Source: Luteitalea pratensis (lineage in GTDB: Bacteria > Acidobacteriota > Vicinamibacteria > Vicinamibacterales > Vicinamibacteraceae). From it: DNA of 64,000 bases. Shown piece by piece: positions 17,667 to 26,654 of this stretch. Below the pieces are notes generated by a model. That model had not been told where the DNA came from. It saw nothing but the letters and a program-made list of their open reading frames with translations, and made no database searches. The translations under genes and the position numbers were made by a program. The stretch is from NCBI RefSeq assembly GCF_001618865.1, contig NZ_CP015136.1, forward strand, positions 3,631,001 to 3,695,000, written 5' to 3'. Within the stretch, counting starts at the first letter, position 1, and each line of letters starts with the position of its first letter.

Positions 17667-20600
17667 ATGATTTGCCCCGGCCTCCCCGGCCAGTTTCGTC
17701 GTGCGTGGCTGACGCTCTGCCTGCTCCTCCTGGTGCAGGCCGGGCCGGCGCTCGCCGGCAGCGTTCGCCTCTACTGGGACCCGAATACCGAGCCTGATCT
17801 CGCAGGATATGTGCTGGTGTACGGCAATGCGTCCGGGGTCTACACGACCTCGGTGACGCTGCCGGCCTCGGCCGTGACCCACGAGTTCATCGATCTCCCG
17901 GACGGGACCTACTACTTCGCGGTCCGCGCGTTCAACGCCGCCAACGCACAGAGCGGGTACTCGAACGAGGTACGCGTCGTGATTTCGACACCTGACGAGG
18001 ACTCCTCGCCAACGATCACGAGCCTGACGCCCTCCAGCGGCCCCACGACGGGTGGCACGACGATCACCATCAGCGGGTCCGACTTCCGCGCCGGGGCGAC
18101 GGTCTTCGTTGGAGGCACCCCGGCCACCGTGACGGCCGCGACCGATACGTGGGCGACCGTGGTTGCCCCGGCCAGCAGCGCCGGCCTTGTCGCCGTGACC
18201 CTGACCAACCCGGACGGCGGCACGTACACGTTCCCGTCGTCGTTCACGTACGTGACCGCCGGAGCACCGGTATCCGACCCGGTCATCACGAGTGTGACGC
18301 CCGCGAGCGGACCGACGACGGGCGGCAGTGCGGTCACGCTCAGCGGCGTTGGTTTCCAGGCGGGCGCCACGGTGCTCTTCGGCGGATCGCCGGGTACGGT
18401 GACGTCCGTCACGACGACCTCGATCAAGGTGACCAACCCGGTCGGGCCCGCAGGCCCGGTGACGATCACGGTCGTCAACCCGGATGGCGGCTCGATGACG
18501 ATGGCCGCCGCGTTCACGTACGTCCAGCCCGCGGTCACAGCCCCGACGATCTCCACGATCTCGCCTGCCAGCGGCCCGACGACCGGCAACACGCTCGTGA
18601 CCATGACCGGCACGGGTTTCAAGGCGGGGGTGATCGTCAAGTTCGGCGACGTCGCGGGCTCCGTGACGTCGGTGGCCACGACGACGCTCTCGGTGTTGAC
18701 ACCGGCAGCGGTCGCAGGTCCCGTGGCAGTTACCGTGACCAACACCGATGGCGGGGCTGCGTCGCGAGGCGCCGGCTTCACGTACGTCGCGACGTCGACC
18801 GCGGGTTCGCCGACGGTGACCAGTTTCTCGCCATCGTTCGGCTCGATCGCTGGCGGCACCAACGTGACCATCACGGGCACCAACTTCAAGAGCGGCGTGG
18901 TCGTTCGCCTGGGCGCGCTGTCGGGCACGGTGATGAGCGTGACCGCGACCAGCATCGTCGTACGCACGCCGGCGCAGACCGAGGGCATCGTCTCGCTGAC
19001 GGTGCTGAACAGCGATGGCAACGGCGTCCTGTTGCCACAAGCTTTCACGTACCGTGCCCCCGCGCCGGTGGTGACGTCGCTGTCTCCGGTCAAGGGCCCG
19101 GCCATGGGCAACACCGACGTCACCATCAACGGATCGAACTTCAGGGCCGGCGTGAGCGTGTCGGTGGACACCCTGCAGGCGACGATCGTCTCGGTCACCG
19201 CCACCCGCATCGTCGCCCGCATGCCGGCGCACGCGCCGACGCTCGTGGGCCTCACCGTCACCAACCCGGACTCGCAGCTGGTCTGGAAGCCGAGTGCTTA
19301 CACGTACGTCAGCGGAGGGCCGGCGATCACGCAGGTGCTGCCGGGGTCGGGTCCGATGTCCGGTGCCAACACGATCGCGATCCTCGGCAGCGGCTTCTCC
19401 AACGCCACGGTGGCCATCGGCGGCGTGAACGCGACGGTGCTGACCCGTACCGCCGACATGCTGACGGTGCGGGTTCCCGCTCATGGCGCTGGTGTGGTCG
19501 CGCTGCTCGTGCGCAACAGCGACGGCCTGAGCGTGACCGCGCCCAACGCATACGCCTACGAGGATCCCAATGCGCCATTCACGCGGCTTTTCGCCGAGGG
19601 CGCGTCGGGCAGCTTCTTCCAGACCCGCTTTGCCCTGGCCAATCCGCATGACGAGGCCGTCCCGGTGACGGTGACCTTCACCGACACGGCGGGGACGCCG
19701 ACGACGATGGAGATGACGATCGCGGCTGGGTCGCGGGCGACGATCGACGAGAGCAACCGGCCACCGCTTGCGAGCGAGGCGTTCGCGACGAAGTTCGAGG
19801 CGCCCCGCGTCCTCGGTATCGAGCGCACGATGACCTGGGCCGCGGGAGGGCCGATCTACGGCGCGCACAGCGATACGGGGGTGGCTGCTCCGCGGACGTC
19901 GTGGCTGCTGGCCGAAGGAGCGACGATCGGCGGCTTCAACACCTTCTACCTGTTGCAGAACCCGACGACGACCGCGGCCGAGGTCAAGGTGCAGTACCTG
20001 TTGTCGACAGGGCAACGCATCGAGCGAATCCACCCAGTCGCGCCACTGTCGCGCACCAACATCTGGGTCAACAAGGACGCGCCCGAACTGGCGGCGGCGG
20101 AGATGTCGGCGACGATCACGTCGCTGAACAACGTCCCGGTGGTGGTGGAGCGGTCCATGTACCGCAACAATGGCAACGAACTGTTCAGCGCCGGCCACAA
20201 CAGCGCCGCGGTGGACGTGCCGGCATTGCGGTGGTTCCTGGCCGAGGGTGCGACCGGCGGCACGTTCGACGAGTTCGTCCTCATCGCCAATCCCAATGGT
20301 GCGCCGGCCAACCTGAAGGTCAGCTACCTGCGGGCCGGCAAGTCGCCGTTGGTCAAGAACTACACCGCGGCGCCGCAGAGCCGCCTGACCATCTGGGTGG
20401 ACAAGGAGGCGCCGGAACTCGCGTCGGCGGAAGTCTCGATCATCGTCGAAAGCCTGACCGCGACGCCGGTGGTGGTGGAACGGTCGATGTGGTGGCGCGC
20501 GACGCCGGCGGGCGAGTGGATCGAGGCGCACAACAACCGCGCCGTGACGACGACCACGTCGCGCTGGCTGGTGGCCGACGGCGAATCCGGCGGCCCGGGT

Positions 20601-20897
20601 GACGCGACCACCTACGTGCTCGTGGCCAACACCGCGGCGGCCGCCGCCCAGGTACGGTTCACGCTGCTGACCGAGTCCGGCGTGGCGCGCACCGTGCAGG
20701 ACACGGTCACCGCCAACGGTCGCTATTCGATGGACGTGGCCGGGACGTTCCCCGAGGCCCGCGGCAAGCGTTTCAGCGTCCTGGTCGAGGGCGTGAGCAG
20801 TTCGGCAGCGCTCGTGGTCGAGCGGGCCTCGTATTCCAGCACGCCGACGACCACGTGGGCGGCCGGAACCAACAGCCTTGCCATGCCGCTGCCTTAG
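17667..20897 (+). CDS. Large secreted IPT/TIG-repeat surface protein
   Basis: A 1076-residue secreted protein. The signal peptide ends near ALAG (residue 31). A fibronectin-III-like domain follows (about 32-107, SVRLYWDPNTEPDLAGYVLV). Next come six tandem IPT/TIG immunoglobulin-like domains (about 112-630), each opening with a variant of ITSLTPSSGPTTGGTTITISG and closing near FTYV. The C-terminal 440 residues carry about five copies of another repeat with WLLAEGAT, NP and VVVERSM signatures, resembling DUF5719-type domains. No membrane anchor or sorting signal is visible. A role in adhesion or extracellular matrix is likely from the domains but unproven. Confidence 0.9.
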   Translation: MICPGLPGQFRRAWLTLCLLLLVQAGPALAGSVRLYWDPNTEPDLAGYVLVYGNASGVYTTSVTLPASAVTHEFIDLPDGTYYFAVRAFNAANAQSGYSNEVRVVISTPDEDSSPTITSLTPSSGPTTGGTTITISGSDFRAGATVFVGGTPATVTAATDTWATVVAPASSAGLVAVTLTNPDGGTYTFPSSFTYVTAGAPVSDPVITSVTPASGPTTGGSAVTLSGVGFQAGATVLFGGSPGTVTSVTTTSIKVTNPVGPAGPVTITVVNPDGGSMTMAAAFTYVQPAVTAPTISTISPASGPTTGNTLVTMTGTGFKAGVIVKFGDVAGSVTSVATTTLSVLTPAAVAGPVAVTVTNTDGGAASRGAGFTYVATSTAGSPTVTSFSPSFGSIAGGTNVTITGTNFKSGVVVRLGALSGTVMSVTATSIVVRTPAQTEGIVSLTVLNSDGNGVLLPQAFTYRAPAPVVTSLSPVKGPAMGNTDVTINGSNFRAGVSVSVDTLQATIVSVTATRIVARMPAHAPTLVGLTVTNPDSQLVWKPSAYTYVSGGPAITQVLPGSGPMSGANTIAILGSGFSNATVAIGGVNATVLTRTADMLTVRVPAHGAGVVALLVRNSDGLSVTAPNAYAYEDPNAPFTRLFAEGASGSFFQTRFALANPHDEAVPVTVTFTDTAGTPTTMEMTIAAGSRATIDESNRPPLASEAFATKFEAPRVLGIERTMTWAAGGPIYGAHSDTGVAAPRTSWLLAEGATIGGFNTFYLLQNPTTTAAEVKVQYLLSTGQRIERIHPVAPLSRTNIWVNKDAPELAAAEMSATITSLNNVPVVVERSMYRNNGNELFSAGHNSAAVDVPALRWFLAEGATGGTFDEFVLIANPNGAPANLKVSYLRAGKSPLVKNYTAAPQSRLTIWVDKEAPELASAEVSIIVESLTATPVVVERSMWWRATPAGEWIEAHNNRAVTTTTSRWLVADGESGGPGDATTYVLVANTAAAAAQVRFTLLTESGVARTVQDTVTANGRYSMDVAGTFPEARGKRFSVLVEGVSSSAALVVERASYSSTPTTTWAAGTNSLAMPLP

Positions 20898-20907
20898 TGG
20901 TTCCTGC

Positions 20908-20913
20908 TACTGT
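20908..20913 (+). promoter_or_regulatory. -10-like box 6 nt before a GTG start
   Basis: TACTGT is followed by exactly 6 nt and the GTG at 20920, which has no Shine-Dalgarno sequence. This matches a leaderless arrangement. No -35 element is evident. Confidence 0.35.
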
Positions 20914-20919
20914 GGCGCT

Positions 20920-21294
20920 GTGCCCAGCTTTACCGTGCGCGTCGGCGTGCTGCTCGTGATTTTCGGGGTCACCAGCTACGTCATCACCGGCGGCGTCAGC
21001 ATCACCGCCCTCATCCCCGCGGTGATTGGCGCACTCCTGGCGATCTGTGGGCTGGTCGCCGTCCGGCAGGAGCGGCTGCGTCCGCATGCGATGCACCTGG
21101 CCGCGCTGCTGGCCCTGGTGGGTGTGCTCGGCACCGCGTCGGCGCTATTCCAGTTGCCGTCACTCATCGCCGGAATGGGCGTGCCGCGGCGGCCCGCGGT
21201 GGTCGCCCGGATCGGGATGGCGCTGATCCTGCTCGTGTACCTGGGCTTCAGCGTGAAATCGTTCGTCGACGCGCGGGTCAGGCCGAGGGCGTGA
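20920..21294 (+). CDS. Small four-helix integral membrane protein of unknown function
   Basis: A 124-residue hydrophobic protein with about four membrane helices (around residues 5-22, 26-44, 54-75 and 92-112) and short charged loops. I do not recognise a named family. It starts at GTG 20920, 22 bp after the IPT/TIG stop, with a -10-like box immediately before, and ends in a 17-bp convergent overlap with ispG. The sequence is compositionally similar to its neighbours, so it is probably a resident gene. Confidence 0.75.
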   Translation: MPSFTVRVGVLLVIFGVTSYVITGGVSITALIPAVIGALLAICGLVAVRQERLRPHAMHLAALLALVGVLGTASALFQLPSLIAGMGVPRRPAVVARIGMALILLVYLGFSVKSFVDARVRPRA

Positions 21295-22528
21295 CCGCGG
21301 CCTCGAGCCGCGCGTAGTGCGAGGACACGTAGTCCTCGACGAGCCCCTGGAATTGCAGCGCGAGTTCCTCGTACGTGCCTCGCATCGTCAGGGCATGACG
21401 CCCATCGATGAAGACGGGGCAGTTCGGGGCCTCACCGGTGCCGGGCAGCGAGATGCCGATGTTGGCGGCCTTCGACTCGCCCGGGCCATTGACCACGCAG
21501 CCCATCACCGCGAGCGTCATCGTCTCGACGCCTTCGTACTCACGTTTCCAGGCCGGCATCCGTTCCCGGATGTAACCCTGGATGCGTTGGGCGAGTTCCT
21601 GGAAGGTGCTGCTGGTGGTGCGGCCGCAGCCAGGACACGCGGTGACACTCGGGCTGAACGCCCGCAAGCCAAGCGCTTGCAACAGCTCGCACGCCGCATA
21701 CACCTCTTCGCAGCGGTCGCCGCCGGGCCGAGGTGTGAGCGAGACGCGAATCGTGTCGCCGATGCCCTCATGCAGCAACAGGCCCATGGCCGAGGACGAC
21801 CAGACGAGGCCCTTGATGCCCATGCCGGCTTCGGTCAGCCCGAGGTGGAGGGGTTGCCGCGTGGCGCGTGAGAGCTTCCGGTAGACGTCAATCAGGTGCA
21901 AGGGCCGCGACACCTTGCACGAGATGATGATCTGATCGTCGCGCAGCCCGGCTTCGAGCGCGAGCCCGGTCGAGGTGATCGCCGATTCGACCATGCAGTC
22001 GTTGATGATGTCGTCGGACGAGCGACCCAGCTGCCGGTCGGTGTTCTCCTGCATCCGGTGCATCACCAGTTCCTGGTTCAGCGAGCCGCCGTTGACGCCG
22101 ATACGCACCGGCTTGTCGTGCTCGCGGGCGACGGCGCAGATCATCGCGAACTGCTCGTCGCGCCGCACGCCCGTGCCCACGTTCCCCGGGTTGATGCGGT
22201 ACTTGTCGAGGGCTGCCGCGCAGTCGGGATAGCGCGTCAGCAGCAGGTGGCCGTTGTAGTGGAAGTCGCCGACGATGGGGACGGTGCAACCCTCGCCAAG
22301 GAGCCGGCGCTTGATCTCCGGGACGGCGGCTGCCGCCTCCGGGACGTTGACCGTGACGCGCACGATCTCCGAGCCTGCCGTTGCCAACGCCGCGATCTGT
22401 GCCGCCGTGCCGGCGATATCGGCCGTGTCGGTGCTGGTCATGGACTGGACCACCACCGGTGCGCCGCCGCCCACCTGGACGTGCCCGACCTTGACGCCGA
22501 TGGTGCGATGAAGACGAGTGATGTTCAT
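21278..22528 (-). CDS. ispG: 4-hydroxy-3-methylbut-2-enyl diphosphate synthase
   Basis: Catalyses the penultimate step of the MEP isoprenoid pathway, reducing the cyclic diphosphate of methylerythritol to HMBPP with a 4Fe-4S cluster. The 416-residue length is typical of the two-domain bacterial form. Cluster ligands are Cys298 and Cys301 in TACPGCGRT and Cys344 in [10 protein letters not shown], with Glu351 next to the cluster. The TIM-barrel N-terminal half begins [15 protein letters not shown]. The ATG overlaps the stop of an upstream PilZ gene (ATGA). No other MEP gene is in the window. Confidence 0.97.
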   Translation of the reverse strand: MNITRLHRTIGVKVGHVQVGGGAPVVVQSMTSTDTADIAGTAAQIAALATAGSEIVRVTVNVPEAAAAVPEIKRRLLGEGCTVPIVGDFHYNGHLLLTRYPDCAAALDKYRINPGNVGTGVRRDEQFAMICAVAREHDKPVRIGVNGGSLNQELVMHRMQENTDRQLGRSSDDIINDCMVESAITSTGLALEAGLRDDQIIISCKVSRPLHLIDVYRKLSRATRQPLHLGLTEAGMGIKGLVWSSSAMGLLLHEGIGDTIRVSLTPRPGGDRCEEVYAACELLQALGLRAFSPSVTACPGCGRTTSSTFQELAQRIQGYIRERMPAWKREYEGVETMTLAVMGCVVNGPGESKAANIGISLPGTGEAPNCPVFIDGRHALTMRGTYEELALQFQGLVEDYVSSHYARLEAAVTPSA

Positions 22529-22911
22529 GGGGCGTCTTGCGGACGGCGCGCGCGCCGGCCATCGATCTCCGCGAGCATCGTCGCGATTCGTGCTGCATGC
22601 TCCGGCCCGACGAGGTCGAAGGCGACTCCCGTGAGGCAGACGGGAGGCTCGCCGGAACGTTGCGCCAACAGCATGCGGCTGTGCGCGACGTGGCCCCGCA
22701 TGGGACCGATACCCTCGGACCCGGCGGCGCCGAGGACGAAATTCACGGCGTCCCCGAGCGTGAGGGGACGGGCCGACTCAATCACGATACCGCCGGGCCC
22801 CATTTCGCGCACGCGCATCGGCTCGGTTACCCCCTCGACCCATACCAGGTAGTGGTAGGGCAGCAGGCGACGATCCGAGCGTCGGCGATCGGGCGCCCAG
22901 CTGTCAGTCAT
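22525..22911 (-). CDS. PilZ-domain protein
   Basis: A 128-residue single-domain protein. The first c-di-GMP motif RxxxR is present in RRRSDRR near the N-terminus. The second motif, normally D/NxSxxG, is replaced by EMGPGGI, so ligand binding may be weakened or altered. It is translationally coupled to ispG through ATGA. Its ATG is part of the first unit of a heptamer array (CATTGGT)n on the opposite strand, so the array reaches into the coding start. The HD-GYP gene at 4.8 kb is a possible upstream signalling partner. Confidence 0.82.
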   Translation of the reverse strand: MTDSWAPDRRRSDRRLLPYHYLVWVEGVTEPMRVREMGPGGIVIESARPLTLGDAVNFVLGAAGSEGIGPMRGHVAHSRMLLAQRSGEPPVCLTGVAFDLVGPEHAARIATMLAEIDGRRARRPQDAP

Positions 22912-22984
22912 TGGTCATTGGTCATTGGTCATTAGTCATTCAATCATCAGTTCTGACCCATGACGCATGACCCATGACGCATGA
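22909..22984. repeat. Two heptamer arrays between the PilZ and acetyltransferase genes
   Basis: Three CATTGGT units and one CATTAGT run from 22909 to 22936. After a short break come CCCATGA, CGCATGA, CCCATGA, CGCATGA from 22957 to 22984. The first array contains the PilZ start codon and the second ends one base before the stop codon of the next gene. Confidence 0.93.
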
Positions 22985-22985
22985 C

Positions 22986-23648
22986 TCAGCGCCGCCCGTT
23001 CTCGAGTCGCGTACGGGCGCTGCGATGCAGGTCCAGCACGTGCGGACCGAGCTGCTTGCTCAGGAACACCTTCGACTCGAGATTGGAGATGGGGTTGTCG
23101 GCGAACTTGACGACGTTGAAATGCAGGTTCGCCAGCGTGCCGCGCATCTCGTAGTGACGGTTCTTGGTCTTCACGACCACTTCGTCGAACCCGCTGGCCA
23201 CGGCCCAGGCTTCCTGTTCCTCGGTCAGTGCCCGGAACTGGCCCTGGCCTCGCCAGTCGATGCGCGTACCGCCGATCCAGCTGTAGAGCACGCGCCGGTC
23301 GTCGAATTCGACGACGTCCTCGATCTGGGCCGCGAGGTCGGCCAGCCGCGGGTCCGACTCCGACTTGAACAGTTCGTGGCAGACCTTGAAGCCCACCGGG
23401 ATGAGCGATCCGGGGTCGTCGGGGAGCGCGGCCACGGCCATGACGATCAGGTGTTCACGGTCGGCGAGGCGCGCGGTGATCTCGACAGCGGTCTTCCTTC
23501 GGGCGAATTCGCCGAAGAATTCCTCGATGTACTCGATCTCGAGGGCGCCCTGTTCGAGCCCGTAATGGCGAATCAGATACTCCACGTGCGGTATGCGCCT
23601 CGCTGCGGAAGGCCCGGGCGCGTCGGCGCGGCTGGGCAATCCTGCCAT
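22986..23648 (-). CDS. GNAT-family N-acetyltransferase
   Basis: About 220 residues, with a single acetyl-CoA-dependent acyltransferase fold: an N-terminal beta strand region (YLIRHYGLEQGALEIEYI), the core YSWIGGTRIDWRGQGQFRAL with a degenerate acetyl-CoA binding loop (RGQGQFR) and a C-terminal VVVKTKNRHYEMRG. The substrate is unknown. ATG at 23648 is used here. GTG at 23585, just before the first conserved residues, is a reasonable alternative because the extra 21 residues look non-conserved. The stop codon abuts a heptamer array. Confidence 0.8.
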   Translation of the reverse strand: MAGLPSRADAPGPSAARRIPHVEYLIRHYGLEQGALEIEYIEEFFGEFARRKTAVEITARLADREHLIVMAVAALPDDPGSLIPVGFKVCHELFKSESDPRLADLAAQIEDVVEFDDRRVLYSWIGGTRIDWRGQGQFRALTEEQEAWAVASGFDEVVVKTKNRHYEMRGTLANLHFNVVKFADNPISNLESKVFLSKQLGPHVLDLHRSARTRLENGRR

Positions 23649-23682
23649 TCTAATATCGACCGATGGCGAGGCGCACGCAGCT

Positions 23683-23814
23683 ATGAGCCGGCCCCTGGTG
23701 GTGCTGGTGCTCGGAGTGACCGCCCTGATGGCCCTCTCGTGGGCGGTCGGGCGGGTGATTTTCTGGCTGCGAGCCACGTTCCCGCCGAATCGCCGGCGCG
23801 GGCGGCGTCGGTAA
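23683..23814 (+). CDS. Possible 43-residue single-helix membrane protein
   Basis: A short reading frame with one convincing membrane helix (PLVVLVLGVTALMALSW) and a strongly basic tail (PPNRRRGRRR), consistent with positive-inside topology. It lies divergently from the acetyltransferase gene. The Shine-Dalgarno sequence is weak. No family is recognisable, so this remains a tentative gene. The stop codon is 6 bp before a heptamer array. Confidence 0.4.
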   Translation: MSRPLVVLVLGVTALMALSWAVGRVIFWLRATFPPNRRRGRRR

Positions 23815-23820
23815 TGCCTA

Positions 23821-23880
23821 ACGCTTGACGCTTGACGCTTGGCCCGCGTGGGTTCGGCATTCCCGGCATTCCGGGCATTG
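23821..23880. repeat. Heptamer (ACGCTTG)3 plus nonamer (GGCATTCCC)3 array
   Basis: Three perfect ACGCTTG units (23821-23841) are followed after 14 nt by three nonamers, GGCATTCCC, GGCATTCCG and GGCATTGAC-like (23856-23880). The nonamer is the complement of the AATGCCG family seen at 4660 and 31952. The array lies between convergent gene ends. Confidence 0.9.
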
Positions 23881-23899
23881 ACCGCGAGGCCGAGGCGCG

Positions 23900-24832
23900 T
23901 CAGCGGCGAGGCCGAGGGAACAAATCCGGGTTGTCGGTGAACAGGCCGTCGACGCCATAGGTTTCGGTGAACCGTCGCATGTCGGTCGTGGCAGTGGCGG
24001 CCTCCGCGGCCGCTCCGCGGCGGGCACGGAACGTCCATGGCACGACGGTGAGGCCCGCGGCGTGCGCCTCGGCGACCATGGCGGGCCTGGCCTCGAGGAT
24101 CGGCCGCGCGGGGCCGATGCCGGTCACGAAGGCACGCATCTCGCGCAGGCCGGCCGGCGTCAGCCACCGTTGCGCGGCGTCCGGCGTGCCGATGAGGAAG
24201 GTACGCGGGATGCGCGGCAGTCGTCGTGCCAGCGTCCGCAGGCTCTGCTCCTCGAACGACTGCAGCCAGACGGCGGGCCGTCCATTGATGGTCGCGTCGG
24301 TCAGTCCGTTACGCTCGAGCGCACTGACGACAGCATCCTCGAGGCTGAGGCCCTTGGCCCGCAGGCGTTCCGGGCCCTTCAGTTCCGGGAAGATCCCGGC
24401 CCGGCCCTTGACGAGGTCGATGGCGTCCTGGAACGTCATCACCTTTGCACCCTTGAATGCGGCGTCGAACCAGCTGCCCGCATCGAGCCGGCGAACCTCC
24501 TCGAGGGTGAAGTCGTCCACGTACCAGCGCCGCACGTCCTTGTCGCCCACGCGTTCGACGGTGGCGCGATCGGGGAAGACCTCCTCGACATTCGTCGTCC
24601 GCTCGAGACTCAGATCGTGCAGGCAGACGAGGACCCGGTCACGCGTCAGGCCGAGATCCTGTTCCACGTAGTCGGCACCCTGCGACAGTGCCAGTGCATA
24701 CGCATCGCGGGTGTGCTCGGGCGCGTAGGCCGACGCGCCGCGATGGGCGATGACGAAGGGGCTGGGTGCCAGGGCGGTGAGTGCAGCCACCACGGCGACG
24801 AAGACCACGATCAAGCGAACGAAGACGCGCAC
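23900..24832 (-). CDS. Glycerophosphodiester phosphodiesterase, exported
   Basis: A 310-residue GDPD-fold enzyme, predicted to hydrolyse glycerophosphodiesters to glycerol-3-phosphate and an alcohol. The family signature FVIAHRGASAYAPEHT is near the N-terminus, with the catalytic His and Arg and the following Glu. The second His is in CLHDLSLERTTN. Other conserved points are FPELKGP and LQSFEEQSL, with the C-terminal GVDGLFTDNPDL. The start chosen is GTG 24832, because AGGA lies 7 nt upstream and it begins a signal or anchor helix (LIVVFVAVVAALTAL), placing the enzyme in the periplasm. An ATG 45 bp earlier is possible. Confidence 0.92.
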   Translation of the reverse strand: MRVFVRLIVVFVAVVAALTALAPSPFVIAHRGASAYAPEHTRDAYALALSQGADYVEQDLGLTRDRVLVCLHDLSLERTTNVEEVFPDRATVERVGDKDVRRWYVDDFTLEEVRRLDAGSWFDAAFKGAKVMTFQDAIDLVKGRAGIFPELKGPERLRAKGLSLEDAVVSALERNGLTDATINGRPAVWLQSFEEQSLRTLARRLPRIPRTFLIGTPDAAQRWLTPAGLREMRAFVTGIGPARPILEARPAMVAEAHAAGLTVVPWTFRARRGAAAEAATATTDMRRFTETYGVDGLFTDNPDLFPRPRR

Positions 24833-24886
24833 GTGTGTATCCTGGGCCCGGAATGTCACATGGGCATGACGGACCATGCGAGAGTC

Positions 24887-25033
24887 GGCCTTGGGCCTTG
24901 GGCCTTGGAAGCCTGAGACCCGAGACCTGGAAGCCCTGAGCCCTGAGACCTGAAGCCTGAGACCTGAGGACGCCCGCGGCCTACAGCCTACAGGCTGGAG
25001 GCTGGAGGCTGGAGGCTGGAGGCTGGAGGCTGC
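24887..25033. repeat. Composite heptamer array with three unit families
   Basis: Three GGCCTTG units (24887-24907) are followed by a degenerate stretch of GAGACCT/CCCTGAG heptamers (about 24908-24970). Five perfect AGGCTGG units and one AGGCTGC complete it (24992-25033). Three different heptamer families therefore sit in one 150-bp spacer between the GDPD start and the helicase stop. No gene is visible. Confidence 0.93.
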
Positions 25034-25040
25034 AGCCCTA

Positions 25041-26654
25041 CTAGGGCTCGCCGCTCTCGTCGCTGCCGTTGCCGGTGGCCTCGGGGGGCGAGCCGTCGCC
25101 CTCGACTGTCTCGTCGGACTTCGGACCGCTGCGACGTCGACGCCGCCGGCGGCGCTTCCGGGCCGCGTCGCCGGTCCCGTCCTCGGCCGGCGTGTCAGCG
25201 GCTGTGTCGGTCGTCTCACTCTCCTGCGGAGACGACGTGGCCTCTGACGCCACGTCCGCGACCGCGGGTGTCGCAGCCGGTTCCGACGCGCGCGGGCGTC
25301 GCGTGCGCGGGCGCCGCGGGCGCTCAGCGGCGACGCTCGCCGTCTCGACTGGCGGCAGGGCACCGTCGATCGCTTCGCCGGCTTCGACGAGTTCAGCGTG
25401 GGCGTCCTCGAACAGCACCAGGCCGAACGCGTCAGCGATTTCTTCCATGTCGTGCCGCTCGTCCGGCGACACGAGCGTGATCGCGGTCCCCGTGGACCCG
25501 GCGCGCCCGGCCCGGCCGACGCGGTGCACGTACCCCTCGCGATTGAACGGCACCTCGAAGTTCACCACCGTCTCGATCGCGTCGATATCGAGGCCGCGGG
25601 CGGCGATGTCCGTGGCGACGAGGACGCGATGGGTGCCCGACTTGAAGCCCTCGACCGCCCGAAGGCGATCGGCCTGGGTGCGATCGGCATGCAGGGCCGC
25701 CGCGCGGATGCCCTGCGACTGCAGGTCGCGTGCGAGCCGGTCGGCGCCGCGCTTGGTCGACGAGAACACCAGGGTCGGCCCGGGCGCGCGCCGCAGGAAG
25801 CGCGAGAGCCACGCCGTCTTCTCATGCCGCCCGAGCAACTCCGCCTTGTGCGTGATGGTCGTCGCGGGTGCGTTGCGGATGCCGAGTTGCACCAGCCTCG
25901 GCGACTGCATGATCTCCAGCGCGAACCCCATGACCTCTTCGGGCATCGTCGCGGAGAAGAGCAGCGTCTGGCGCGGGCGGCCAGGCGGCAACTGCGACAC
26001 GATGAACTTGACGTCCGGCCAGAAGCCCATGTCCAGCATCCGGTCGGCTTCGTCGAGCACGAGCACGTCGAGCCCGGTGAAGGCTGCGATGCCGGCGCGC
26101 AGGTGATCCATCAGCCGACCGGGCGTGGCCACGACCACGTCGACGCCGGCCTTGAGCGCCTGTTCCTGGCCATCCATGCCGACGCCGCCGAACACCGCCG
26201 CGCAGCGCATGGACGTGTGGTACCCGAAGCCCTGGACGTCGTCCTCGATCTGGACGGCGAGTTCGCGCGTGGGGGCCAGCACCAGGATGCGGGCCGAGCC
26301 TTCGCGCTCGGCGTTGGCCCGCAGCAGCCGCTGCATGAGCGGGAGCAGGAACGCCGCGGTCTTGCCGGTGCCGGTTTCGGCACAGGCAACGAGGTCGTGG
26401 CCGGCGGCCACGGTGTCAAACACCGCACTCTGAACAGGGGTCGTCTGCTCGAAGCGCCGATCATCGACGCCCATGAGCAATTCCGGGACCGTGATCAGAT
26501 CCGTGAAGCGGCGAGGCTCGATGTTGGGGGTGAGGGTCTCGAACTTCGCCAGCAGCTCGGCGTTGCGGGCTGTGGCCTGGGGACGGGCGGGAGGGCGCCG
26601 CGGCCCGGACCGGCTTCGGCCGGTCCGGGCGCTTCGTTCAGGGCGTGGACTCAC
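25041..26654 (-). CDS. DEAD-box RNA helicase, RhlE-like
   Basis: A 537-residue ATP-dependent RNA helicase. Motifs in order: Q motif region FEQTTPVQ, Walker A AETGTGKTAAF, PTRELAVQ, TPGRL, Walker B VLDEADRMLDMGF, SAT in LLFSATMP, then the second RecA domain with VLVATDIAARGLDIDAI and HRVGRAGRAGSTGTA. The last 120 or so residues are a low-complexity tail with an Arg block (RKRRRRRRRR) and acidic ends, typical of RNA-chaperone tails. It overlaps the upstream RRM gene by ATGA, so both are made together, probably acting on structured RNA or ribosome assembly. Confidence 0.95.
   Translation of the reverse strand: MSPRPERSARTGRSRSGPRRPPARPQATARNAELLAKFETLTPNIEPRRFTDLITVPELLMGVDDRRFEQTTPVQSAVFDTVAAGHDLVACAETGTGKTAAFLLPLMQRLLRANAEREGSARILVLAPTRELAVQIEDDVQGFGYHTSMRCAAVFGGVGMDGQEQALKAGVDVVVATPGRLMDHLRAGIAAFTGLDVLVLDEADRMLDMGFWPDVKFIVSQLPPGRPRQTLLFSATMPEEVMGFALEIMQSPRLVQLGIRNAPATTITHKAELLGRHEKTAWLSRFLRRAPGPTLVFSSTKRGADRLARDLQSQGIRAAALHADRTQADRLRAVEGFKSGTHRVLVATDIAARGLDIDAIETVVNFEVPFNREGYVHRVGRAGRAGSTGTAITLVSPDERHDMEEIADAFGLVLFEDAHAELVEAGEAIDGALPPVETASVAAERPRRPRTRRPRASEPAATPAVADVASEATSSPQESETTDTAADTPAEDGTGDAARKRRRRRRRRSGPKSDETVEGDGSPPEATGNGSDESGEP

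Noticed and set aside
17388-20531. Open frame of 1047 codons on the minus strand opposite the IPT/TIG gene
   Set aside because: It is rich in Arg, His, Gly and Asp without hydrophobic core segments or any domain, as expected for an antisense frame of a GC-rich repeat gene.
24887-25033. Possible CRISPR-like array
   Set aside because: Units are contiguous 7-mers without unique spacers and no cas gene is near.
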